Part shown: in pieces, positions 1 through 6,534 of the stretch | How positions within the stretch are numbered: position 1 is the first letter of the stretch | Layout: every line of letters begins with the position of its first letter | From: CAYMLQ01 sp964390795 | GTDB lineage: Bacteria; Verrucomicrobiota; Kiritimatiellia; RFP12; UBA1067 | DNA: 13,812 nt | Assembly (NCBI GenBank): GCA_964390795.1 | Contig: CAYMLQ010000127.1 | Span: forward strand, 1-13,812 | Direction: 5' to 3' | Made by a program: the position numbers and the translations under genes | The notes under the pieces: model-generated | What the model was told of the DNA's origin: nothing | Database searches by the model: none | What the model saw: the letters and a program-made list of their open reading frames with translations, nothing else

Positions 1-82
1 GTTACGGCTGTCGGCTAGTCACTTTGGGGATGCACCTGATCGCAGATGCGCCCGGACGCAGTTCTGTTGGGAGTGCGCTCAC

Positions 83-117
83 AATCGTAATCCTAATCTT
101 ACGCTTAATCTTAATCC
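83..117 (-). repeat. Degenerate GATTAN hexamer array, copy 1 (minus orientation)
   Basis: Read on the minus strand this is a run of about six hexamers of the form GATTAA, GATTAA, GCGTAA, GATTAG, GATTAC, GATT, keeping a strict 6 bp period with scattered substitutions. A similar array in the opposite orientation lies at 613-652. The function is unknown. It could be a slipped-strand microsatellite or part of a dispersed element. Confidence 0.7.
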
Positions 118-210
118 TGCCCCACGCAGCTACTCCCTAAAAAATGGTTGGGAAACGAGAGAATCACGGAAGGTTCAGGAGTTCTAAACCGTGAAGGTCT
201 TGCGAATGCG

Positions 211-236
211 GATTCACATCTCATGAGAAGTGAATC
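211..236. repeat. 26 bp near-perfect palindrome
   Basis: The left arm GATTCACATCTCA and right arm TGAGAAGTGAATC are reverse complements except for one position. The centre is TCTCATGAGA. There is no loop, so this would be a two-fold symmetric protein-binding site or a cruciform rather than an RNA hairpin. No flanking gene explains it. Confidence 0.6.
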
Positions 237-276
237 TTTCAAATCGAGCGGCTGATGGCAGACAGCGGGTGATTGG

Positions 277-294
277 TTCACGCCTTGGCGTGAG
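277..294. repeat. Short hairpin related to the TTC-CAC palindrome family
   Basis: TCACGCC (278-284) and GGCGTGA (287-293) are perfect complements around TT, followed by GAAAA. The layout, with TTCAC at the left edge and GTGAGAAAA at the right, resembles the palindromes at 417-442, 13009-13034 and 13602-13627. It may be a diverged member of the same family. The relationship is inferred. Confidence 0.45.
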
Positions 295-310
295 AAAATG
301 ACTGAGGTGA

Positions 311-417
311 GAAATCTGAAATCAGGAAATCAGGAAGCCGGAGGATTAGACAGTCACGAAGAGTCTTCAATAATGGGATCTAGGGCCTCCCTTCCTGTTT
401 TCCAGTTTTCCCGATTT
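311..417. repeat. Imperfect inverted repeat with 53 bp loop
   Basis: The left arm (311-337) contains two exact copies of AAATCAGG at 319-326 and 327-334 and one degenerate copy before them. The right arm (391-417) is its diverged reverse complement. GGAAATCAGGAAG (325-337) matches the complement of CTTCCTGTTTTCC (391-403) at 12 of 13 positions, and the wider 27 bp arms match at about 19 positions. It could be a small non-autonomous element or the stem of a structured RNA. No coding content was recognised inside. Confidence 0.45.
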
Positions 418-442
418 TTCCACACTTCGCGAGGTGTGAAAA
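417..442. repeat. 26 bp palindrome, diverged copy of the TTCTCACACCTC family
   Basis: The left arm TTTCCACACTTC (417-428), centre GC and right arm GAGGTGTGAAAA (431-442) form a 12+2+12 palindrome with two mismatches, followed by C. The right arm shares GAGGTGTGA with the two exact copies near the right end of the window (13009-13034, 13602-13627). This indicates a dispersed repeat family with three recognisable members here. Confidence 0.6.
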
Positions 443-537
443 CGCGAGAGAGAACAGAACAGCCCTGGAGCGACCGCTGGGGTTGACCCAAACCCCTCGA
501 CAACACGGAAGAAAAGAGAGGGACTATTCCCCAACAC

Positions 538-573
538 GGCCACCCATGCAACGGGATACCGTGCACGGTGGCC
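538..573. repeat. Long bulged hairpin (36 bp)
   Basis: GGCCACC (538-544) pairs with GGTGGCC (567-573). Inside, TGC (547-549) pairs with GCA (563-565) and ACGG (551-554) with CCGT (559-562) around a GATA loop, leaving small bulges. It is flanked by CCCCAAC on the left and AACGTT on the right. No U-tract follows on either strand, so it is not a good intrinsic terminator. It fits a folded dispersed repeat. Confidence 0.55.
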
Positions 574-612
574 AACGTTATTACACCGTGGAGGACAGAT
601 GCCCGTCAAAAT

Positions 613-652
613 CAAGATTGCGATTACGAGCAAGATTATGATTATGATTATG
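613..652 (+). repeat. Degenerate GATTAN hexamer array, copy 2 (plus orientation)
   Basis: This is a plus-strand run of 6 bp units, GATTGC, GATTAC, GAGCAA, GATTAT, GATTAT, GATTAT, GA. The unit and period are the same as the minus-strand array at 83-117, so the two arrays face each other across about 500 bp of palindrome-rich DNA. Confidence 0.7.
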
Positions 653-744
653 AAACACCGACCTCAGCAGAACTGCCATGCGCCCAGCCGTGCGTTTTTC
701 ATTTGACTTTCCGACACACATGAACGGTCGGCCCAGCGATCCAA

Positions 745-813
745 CCCTACCGCAAATGGTTCGAGAACGGCTGCTCTTGCATGTTCAGGTAGGGCTCGAA
801 AGGTAGGCGAGCC
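745..813. other. Overlapping complementary segments downstream of the giant gene
   Basis: CCCTACC (745-751) complements GGTAGGG (788-794), TTCGAG (760-765) complements CTCGAA (795-800), and GGCTCG (793-798) complements CGAGCC (808-813). These pairings compete with each other and lie 37-105 nt past the stop codon of the minus-strand giant gene. They could fold its 3' end. There is no U-tract, so an intrinsic terminator call is not supported. Confidence 0.3.
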
Positions 814-849
814 GTAATTCGGATCAAATGAGAATGCCACCACACACCC

Positions 850-3800
850 TCAGTGCACTTTCAGAAGCATGAAGGAGTCGAGTTCCGCGCCGCCCTCCCG
901 TCCGGTCACGTCCAGAGCGAGCGTTCCCGCGCTGAGGTTCAGGACCGTTCCGAACGCTTTCCAGACCCACGCCGTCCCGCTGACCGGAAGCGTCCAGAGC
1001 TGCGGCGCGCCGCCGTTGACGGCGAGGTAAAAGCTGTCGGCGTTAGCGTTTGGTGCCCGCGTCCGTCCCAACAGGAGGTGGTTTCCGGCTTGAGATACAG
1101 GGAGGTCGTAATGCGCGGAGTACCCTGCCGGGCTGCTGCCCAGGGGCGAGCCCAGGGAACAGCCGCTGACGGCCGCGGCGTCCGCCGCGAGGGTGAAGCC
1201 CGCATAGGACACGGGTGCGAGCGAAGGTGTTTTCGCTAGGCTGGGCTGGTTCAGCCACAGGTAAGCGAGCCGCGTTCCGGGTTCCTGCGCGTAGAGGCGG
1301 AGCATGTGGGCGCCGCGTGTCAGCCAGAAGCGCGTCAGGCCTTTGGCGCTGCCGGAGGTGACCGGCTGGTAGACCCAGGGGCCGCTGACGCGCCAGTCGG
1401 TCAGCGGGCCGTTGTCCACCTGCACCCGGAAGCCGCCGCCGGCCGCCGGCGTCGCATACGCCGAGCCGCCCAAGGCGTAATCGCCGGCCGTGTCCACGCT
1501 GAAGGTCCACTGCGCGAAATGGGCGGTTCCGGTGGCGGCGCTTGCCAGGGAGGCGCCGAACGTCGCGGCGGAATCGCTTGCCCGCGTCATCGATCCAAAG
1601 AGCGTGGCGGTCGCGGGCTTGAACATCCGTCCGTAGAAGGTGCCTCCGACACTCAGCAGCGAGTTGCCGAACTCGGCCCGGGTGCGGTAGAGCTGCAGCG
1701 CCGAGGGCGTGGGCGTGATCACGTTGCCCGCGGCGTCCTTCTTGGGCGCGTCCCGGTTGTCGCCGGGCAGCGTTTCCCACCGCAGGTAGTAGTGCATGTC
1801 GGCAAAGCCGGTGCCGGACGAGTCCAGCCGGCGGATGCCCATGGTCGCCCCGGTCACGGGCGCGACATAGGGGTTCTGAACCACGTTGCTATCCACGTCA
1901 GCGGTGTTCGCGGCCGGCGCGTTGGCTGAGGCATAGGAGCTGGGATTGGGGGCTGTTCCGAGCAGATTGTCCAGCGTGGTCTCGTCGAGGGTGTAGCTGC
2001 CGCTGCTCGGGTCGAGCGCGCCCTCGTCATCCCGCATCGTCACGTTGACGGTCACCAGCCCATCCACGGGATCATCCGCTGCGAAGCCATTGGCCACGGA
2101 GCCTCCCGGGGGCAGGCTGCCGCCGCCGCTGAAGTTCCAGGTCCAGGACGAAGCGGTGAGCGGGACGATCTTCCACGACAGCGAGGCGGGGAGCGGCCGC
2201 GCGACGTAGACCTGGGAATGTCCGGAGCTGTCGTACTTGTGATAGGCGACCAGCGGGACGCCGTCGCGGTCGAACGAAAGCTTGGGCTGCCCGTTGAGCA
2301 GTCCGCCAGCCTGCGGCACGTTGTCGATTGTGGTCAGCGAAGCCGACGGCGAGACGGGCAAGATTACGGCGCGGCCGAAGGCGTCCGTCCAATTCATCAG
2401 GTCAGTGGAACGCAGGTAGGAAAGCCGGTAGTTCGACGCGGCATCCCCGCTGCCGCGCCACATGAAGAGGCAGTGGACGTAACCCCCGCTGACACTGAAA
2501 GCGGGGTAGACGCTGTAATTGCCGGTCCAGGTGAACAGGGCGTTCGCGCCCGTGGCGTTCGCGAAGGCCTGGGTTGCTGTGTCGTACTTCAGGAGATACC
2601 AGCTCCCCGCAGTGGCGCTGGTGTGGTTGCGGTAGGAAAAGACGAACTCCCCGTTCGGACCTGTGAAATAGGACGGATAGGTCGACTGTGTTTCGTTGGT
2701 AGAGTTCCAGAGCGGGGAGAGCTGCCGCATGAACCCGGGTGTTTGGAACTGGGCGGCGTTGGTGACGGCCGCTTCTGAGCGGTAATAGTTCATGGGGACG
2801 CGGTGCATGTTGGCCGAGACATGCACGTGGCCGAGCGGATCCGCGCTCAGGGCAATGTAATTATGGCTGTCCCAGCCCGCGTACAGCTCGCCGGTGGCTT
2901 GGTAACACCAGTTCGTCGAGTTGAGGTTCCGCGCCGCTAGGATCAGTTCGCGATCCGGATTGTAATAGGCGGCGATTTGCACGTCGGAGAGCGTCAGGAA
3001 AGCGAAGCCGACAAACACGCCCGACCACACCGTGTCAAAGGTGAGCCCTGTCCCCTTGGCCAGCGGGTCGCGGGTAAAGTCGGTGGCGTCGGGACTGCGA
3101 AGCCGGTAGAACGCCTTCGGCAGATAAGGATCGAGGGGGAAGCTCAAGCTCGTGACATCTTCCGAGCCGGGAAGGTCGATCCAGGCGTCAGGGTTGGCCA
3201 GGTCCGCCGAGTTGAGCTGCGCGAGCCAGCCGCGATACTGGGCGGGCCAGGTGAGCGCCACCGTCCCGCCGCTGACGCTGAAGGCTTGGAAGCCGGGCGG
3301 CGGCGGGGCCGTGACCACAAGGAGGGTGCCTTCCGCCAGCAGGCTTTCGTCGAAGGTGTAGCCGGGCGGGGAGAGGATGCTGGCGAAGGTGCCGCTGGTG
3401 TCGGGAGCGCTAAACAGTTGGAGCGTGTCCCCCACCTGCAACGGAGTGCCGCCCAGATCGGAAATGACAAGCGTGCCCCCGAAGGTCAGCGTGCCTGCGG
3501 TCTGGATGCGGGGGGCCGTCAGGTCCGCCCCGCTGCGTGCGATCTCCATGACGGTCGTGCTTCCCGCCGCGAGGGTTAGCGGACCGTTGAACGTAAGCGT
3601 GCCCGCGGCCCCTCCCGTTCCTGGATGCAGGGTGCCGCCGGCTTCCACCGTCACCGCGCCGCCCAGCGTGCCGCCGCCGCCCAGCGTGCCGCCGCGCTTC
3701 ACCGCCACGGGGCCGCTGCCCAAGGAACCGCTCACCAGCAAGGCACCGTTGCTGATTGCGGTGGCGCCGTTATAGGTGTTCGATCCGGATAGCGTGAGCG

Positions 3801-6339
3801 TGCCGGCGCCGGTCTTGGTCAGGCCGCCGTCGGTCGCGGCCCCCAGGATGTCGTGCCGCAGGCTCATGGAGATGGTGATGTCCTTGGCGTTGCTGTCAAC
3901 GGTCACTCCGCCGGTGCTGACCCAGGCGTTCTGGCCAGCAGTGGCGGTAGCACTCGGCAAGAAATTGGTGGAAGCGGCTGACCGGGCCTGCACCGTGACC
4001 CCGTTGAAGAAAAAGTCCGCCGCCTTGGTGGAGCGGCGCTTGAACTGATTGCATTGGAGTGTGCCGCCATTGAACTGGTAGCGGCAGGTTTGGTTTCCTC
4101 CAAAGCTGATCATCGTACCCGTGAGGACGCCGGAGTTCAGATGCAACGCAGCGCCGGCCGTGTTGAACCCGTTGAGCAGTTCGTTGACGACGGTGAGCGT
4201 GCCGCCGTCGATGTTGACGGTGCCGTTATTGACGAAATAGCCGGTTTCGCTCAGCGTGCCGCCGGCGAGGGTCAGCGTGCCGCCGGCCGCCACCGAAGAT
4301 AAACTGGGCGTGTTGCTGTTGGCGGAGGTGAGCACGCCGCAGCCCGTGCCGCTGCTGGTGAGCGCGGCCGCGCCGGTGACGGCGAAGTGGGTGACGGTTT
4401 CCGTCCGGTCGGCCAGATCGAAGGTGCCGCCCGTCAGCGTGACCGTGGAAACGTCGGCCAGCACGTTCCCACTCGCGCCGCCGAGCCTGAGCGTGCCGCC
4501 GGCCACCGTGGTCTGGCCGGTGTAGGTGTTCCCGCCGGCGAGGGTCAGCGTGCCCGGGCCGTTCTGAAGCAACGCGCCCGCTCCGCCCATCACGCCGAAC
4601 AGGGTTTGCGGCGCCGTGCTGCTATACGCGAAGGTGCCCTGGTTGGTTATGTCGCCGGCATAATCCCCGTTGCCCAACTGACCCGCACCCCCGACCTCCA
4701 GCGTGCCGTCAGCGACCGTGGTCGAGCCGGTGTAGGCGTTCGTGCCTGCGAGGGTCAGCGTGCCGGGGCCGGCCTTGAGCAGCGCGCCGGAGGTCGCGGC
4801 GCTTGCGCCGGCGAGGGTCAGCGCGGTTGCGGCGTTCGCAATCTCGAAGGTGCCGACGGTGCCGGGTGCGAGGGTGAACGGGCGGTCGGTGCTGGCCGTG
4901 GCGCCGGTGTAACGCAGCGTGCCGTCGCCCAGGACGAGGTTGGACGCGGCGCAGGAGGCTGAGCCAAGGTTGCTGCCCGCGCCTCCGCCGTTGCCGATCA
5001 AACCCACGCTGAGGAGGCCTTCATTAACGGTGGTCACGCCGGCATGGGTGTTTGTGCCGGAGAGTGTCCAGGCGCCGGTGCCAGACTTGGTGAGGGCCAG
5101 GCCGCTGCCGCTCAGCGCACCGCTCAGCACGCCGTCGCCCGCGCCGGTGAGATGCAACTGGGGGGTGGGGCCAGCCCCGCCGACACCGACCGAGCCGCTG
5201 AAGAGCAAGGTTTGACCGATGACGGCATTTTCGATGATGCCGCCGCTGGCGGTGCCGCCCGGGCTGTTGACGGTGAGGGTGCGGTTGCACGCGCCGCCGC
5301 CGGCGCCGGTGAACCGCAGTTTCCCAAACCCGGCATAGGCGGTCTGGCCGAAGGAGATGCTGCTTCCCTGGCCCAGTGCGGACGGCGTGTTGCTGTTGGA
5401 GAGGGAGTCGACGCTGATCGTTCCGGCATACACCGTCACCGCGCCTGAAAACGAGTTGCCGGGATTGGTCAGGGTCACGGTCCCGCTATCCGTGCGGCTG
5501 ACCGTGCCGTTGCCCGTGGCGATGAGTCCGGTCTCAATGATCTCCCCGGTGCCCCTAAAGCGGAAGTTTCTATTATCGCCGGTGATGCCGCCGGTGAGGG
5601 TGAGGAGATTGCTGCCGGTGTTATACAGCATGCCGTTGCCGCCCGTCAGGAAGAGGGCGCGGTCGGACGTGGCTGCCGCAGCGCCGGTATACGTCAGGAA
5701 GGCATTGAGGTCGATGGTGCCGTCGGCTGCGTTGGCGGGCGCGCCGAGGGCACTGGCGGGCGCGCCCACATTGCCGATGGTGTTGAAGGTCAAGTTGCCG
5801 CCCGCGACAAGGGTCTTTCCTGCATAGGTGTTCGTCCCGGTGAGCGTGAGCGTGCCTGCGCCGCTCTTGGTTAGGCCGGAGGCACCGGCGATGACGGCGC
5901 TGATCGTCGCGGTGCGGTTGGTCACCTCAACCGTGGGCGAGCCGTTAGTCACCGCCAGCGTCAGGGGGCCGCCGCCTCCTGGGCTAAGCGTCCAGTCATG
6001 GCTGGCGGTCGCGGAATCGGCAAACGTCAGATGGCCGACGGTGCGGGCGCCGTCCAGCGTGACGGCGGCGGCGGCAGTGAGGTTCAGCGTGCTGAAGTCG
6101 GCCGTGGCGTTCGTGCCGTCGGCGAGGGCGGACCCGGCCCACTTGGCGGCATTGGTCCAACTGCCGCCGGCGGGGCCGGCCCACGTGCCGTTGGCGGCCG
6201 TGCATGAAAGTGAAAAAGCCGCGTTCAGTGCCGCCAGTACGGCGATACGCTTAAGGGCGCACTTCTCTGTGACCTTCTTCTCTGTGCGAGATTTGACGAA
6301 AAGCACGTTTCCGTTTTGCATACGTGCGAAAGGATACAA
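850..6339 (-). CDS. Giant secreted protein: beta-strand-repeat stalk, BNR_4/PL24-25-like propeller, two CBM-like modules
   Basis: This predicted surface or secreted protein has 1829 residues. Order of parts: a signal peptide around residues 25-48 (hydrophobic AVLAALNAAFSLSCTA) and a right-handed beta-helix stalk to about 1012. The stalk has autotransporter-associated beta-strand repeats of the type GxGTLTLxGxNTYxG near 157, 287, 421, 524, 594 and 845. A small module ending FYRLR (about 1020-1085) follows, then a BNR_4-type beta-propeller (about 1095-1480). Two jelly-roll, carbohydrate-binding-like repeats (about 1590-1829) complete it. In the propeller His1159 and His1179, then Tyr1221 and Arg1237, have spacings (20, 42, 16) close to the catalytic set I recall for PL25 ulvan lyases, so polysaccharide cleavage is inferred. 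No autotransporter barrel, PEP-CTERM or LPXTG tail is present. The start is uncertain: TTG at 6339 (used for numbering), ATG at 6321 or GTG at 6306, none with a strong ribosome binding site. Confidence 0.85.
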   Translation of the reverse strand: MYPFARMQNGNVLFVKSRTEKKVTEKCALKRIAVLAALNAAFSLSCTAANGTWAGPAGGSWTNAAKWAGSALADGTNATADFSTLNLTAAAAVTLDGARTVGHLTFADSATASHDWTLSPGGGGPLTLAVTNGSPTVEVTNRTATISAVIAGASGLTKSGAGTLTLTGTNTYAGKTLVAGGNLTFNTIGNVGAPASALGAPANAADGTIDLNAFLTYTGAAAATSDRALFLTGGNGMLYNTGSNLLTLTGGITGDNRNFRFRGTGEIIETGLIATGNGTVSRTDSGTVTLTNPGNSFSGAVTVYAGTISVDSLSNSNTPSALGQGSSISFGQTAYAGFGKLRFTGAGGGACNRTLTVNSPGGTASGGIIENAVIGQTLLFSGSVGVGGAGPTPQLHLTGAGDGVLSGALSGSGLALTKSGTGAWTLSGTNTHAGVTTVNEGLLSVGLIGNGGGAGSNLGSASCAASNLVLGDGTLRYTGATASTDRPFTLAPGTVGTFEIANAATALTLAGASAATSGALLKAGPGTLTLAGTNAYTGSTTVADGTLEVGGAGQLGNGDYAGDITNQGTFAYSSTAPQTLFGVMGGAGALLQNGPGTLTLAGGNTYTGQTTVAGGTLRLGGASGNVLADVSTVTLTGGTFDLADRTETVTHFAVTGAAALTSSGTGCGVLTSANSNTPSLSSVAAGGTLTLAGGTLSETGYFVNNGTVNIDGGTLTVVNELLNGFNTAGAALHLNSGVLTGTMISFGGNQTCRYQFNGGTLQCNQFKRRSTKAADFFFNGVTVQARSAASTNFLPSATATAGQNAWVSTGGVTVDSNAKDITISMSLRHDILGAATDGGLTKTGAGTLTLSGSNTYNGATAISNGALLVSGSLGSGPVAVKRGGTLGGGGTLGGAVTVEAGGTLHPGTGGAAGTLTFNGPLTLAAGSTTVMEIARSGADLTAPRIQTAGTLTFGGTLVISDLGGTPLQVGDTLQLFSAPDTSGTFASILSPPGYTFDESLLAEGTLLVVTAPPPPGFQAFSVSGGTVALTWPAQYRGWLAQLNSADLANPDAWIDLPGSEDVTSLSFPLDPYLPKAFYRLRSPDATDFTRDPLAKGTGLTFDTVWSGVFVGFAFLTLSDVQIAAYYNPDRELILAARNLNSTNWCYQATGELYAGWDSHNYIALSADPLGHVHVSANMHRVPMNYYRSEAAVTNAAQFQTPGFMRQLSPLWNSTNETQSTYPSYFTGPNGEFVFSYRNHTSATAGSWYLLKYDTATQAFANATGANALFTWTGNYSVYPAFSVSGGYVHCLFMWRGSGDAASNYRLSYLRSTDLMNWTDAFGRAVILPVSPSASLTTIDNVPQAGGLLNGQPKLSFDRDGVPLVAYHKYDSSGHSQVYVARPLPASLSWKIVPLTASSWTWNFSGGGSLPPGGSVANGFAADDPVDGLVTVNVTMRDDEGALDPSSGSYTLDETTLDNLLGTAPNPSSYASANAPAANTADVDSNVVQNPYVAPVTGATMGIRRLDSSGTGFADMHYYLRWETLPGDNRDAPKKDAAGNVITPTPSALQLYRTRAEFGNSLLSVGGTFYGRMFKPATATLFGSMTRASDSAATFGASLASAATGTAHFAQWTFSVDTAGDYALGGSAYATPAAGGGFRVQVDNGPLTDWRVSGPWVYQPVTSGSAKGLTRFWLTRGAHMLRLYAQEPGTRLAYLWLNQPSLAKTPSLAPVSYAGFTLAADAAAVSGCSLGSPLGSSPAGYSAHYDLPVSQAGNHLLLGRTRAPNANADSFYLAVNGGAPQLWTLPVSGTAWVWKAFGTVLNLSAGTLALDVTGREGGAELDSFMLLKVH
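6262..6286. repeat. 10 bp direct repeat in the 5' end of the giant gene
   Basis: CTTCTCTGTG occurs at 6262-6271 and again at 6277-6286, encoding the charged residues RTEKKVTEK just before the hydrophobic signal core. It looks like repeat-derived DNA captured in the leader of the protein. Confidence 0.55.
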
Positions 6340-6343
6340 CCGT

Positions 6344-6364
6344 CAATAGGCAATAGGCAATAGC
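6344..6364. repeat. Three tandem 7 bp units
   Basis: CAATAGG, CAATAGG and CAATAGC stand in tandem just upstream of the giant gene's earliest possible start. This is probably a simple repeat. Its length could change the promoter-to-start spacing, but no promoter was identified around it. Confidence 0.6.
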
Positions 6365-6388
6365 GAATGCCAGAGGACAGAATGGCGC

Positions 6389-6455
6389 TGAGAACGGCGA
6401 GACACCAACCCCCGTTCGCTTTCGACTCCGGGCTCGGTGGTCGCTGACGCTGGGC
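6389..6455 (-). repeat. Structured ~67 bp dispersed element, copy A (minus orientation)
   Basis: Read on the minus strand it begins GCCCAGCGTCAGCGACC and ends near TTCTCAG. It aligns over its length with 13690-13756 on the plus strand, at roughly 75-80 % identity with small gaps. The shared blocks are CGTCAGCGACC, CCGGAG, GCGAACGG and TTGGTGT. It lies between the adaptor gene and the giant gene, 3' of the adaptor on the same strand. It may be a degenerate recombination site of attC type or a REP-like element; neither is proven. Confidence 0.55.
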
Positions 6456-6534
6456 GTCGACACCCTTGATCGCAGATTTAAACGGTACATTTAATCATCT
6501 GGGACGATAGTCTCGCTCAACCGCCGGGCAGGAA

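Larger units (their letters stand above)
1..849. other. Non-coding, repeat-rich region downstream of the giant gene
   Basis: No convincing gene is seen on either strand. The open frames here are short (under 90 codons), overlap one another, lack a ribosome binding site and have no recognisable protein features. The stretch instead holds short repeats, listed separately: two arrays of a GATTAN hexamer in opposite orientation, several palindromes of 18 to 36 bp and an inverted repeat with a 53 bp loop. The giant minus-strand gene ends at 850, so its transcript would run into this region. No tRNA cloverleaf was found. The neighbouring gene to the left is outside the window. Confidence 0.7.

Noticed and set aside
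298..486. Plus-strand open frame of 62 codons
   Set aside because: It is translated across the inverted repeat and a 26 bp palindrome, with no ribosome binding site. It looks like chance coding in repeats.
354..633. Overlapping minus-strand open frames of 73 and 88 codons
   Set aside because: They overlap in different frames, lack ribosome binding sites, run through palindromic repeats and show no domain-like sequence.
730..780. Possible tRNA T-arm (GGTTCGAGAAC)
   Set aside because: The flanking bases do not form a 5 bp T-stem, and no acceptor or anticodon arm fits around it.
793..813. Intrinsic terminator for the giant gene
   Set aside because: A 6 bp stem is present, but on the minus strand it is followed by mixed sequence without a U-tract.
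3650..5900. Recurrent GCGAGGGTCAGCGTGCC-like DNA motif, considered as CRISPR or a direct-repeat array
   Set aside because: Spacing is irregular and the motif encodes the TLTLAG core of the protein's beta-strand repeats, so it is explained by protein repetition.
5357..6349. Two plus-strand open frames of 156 and 173 codons antisense to the giant gene
   Set aside because: They are artefacts of the GC-rich, Thr/Ala/Gly-repeat coding on the other strand. Their translations are low-complexity Val/Pro/Ala mirrors of the repeats.
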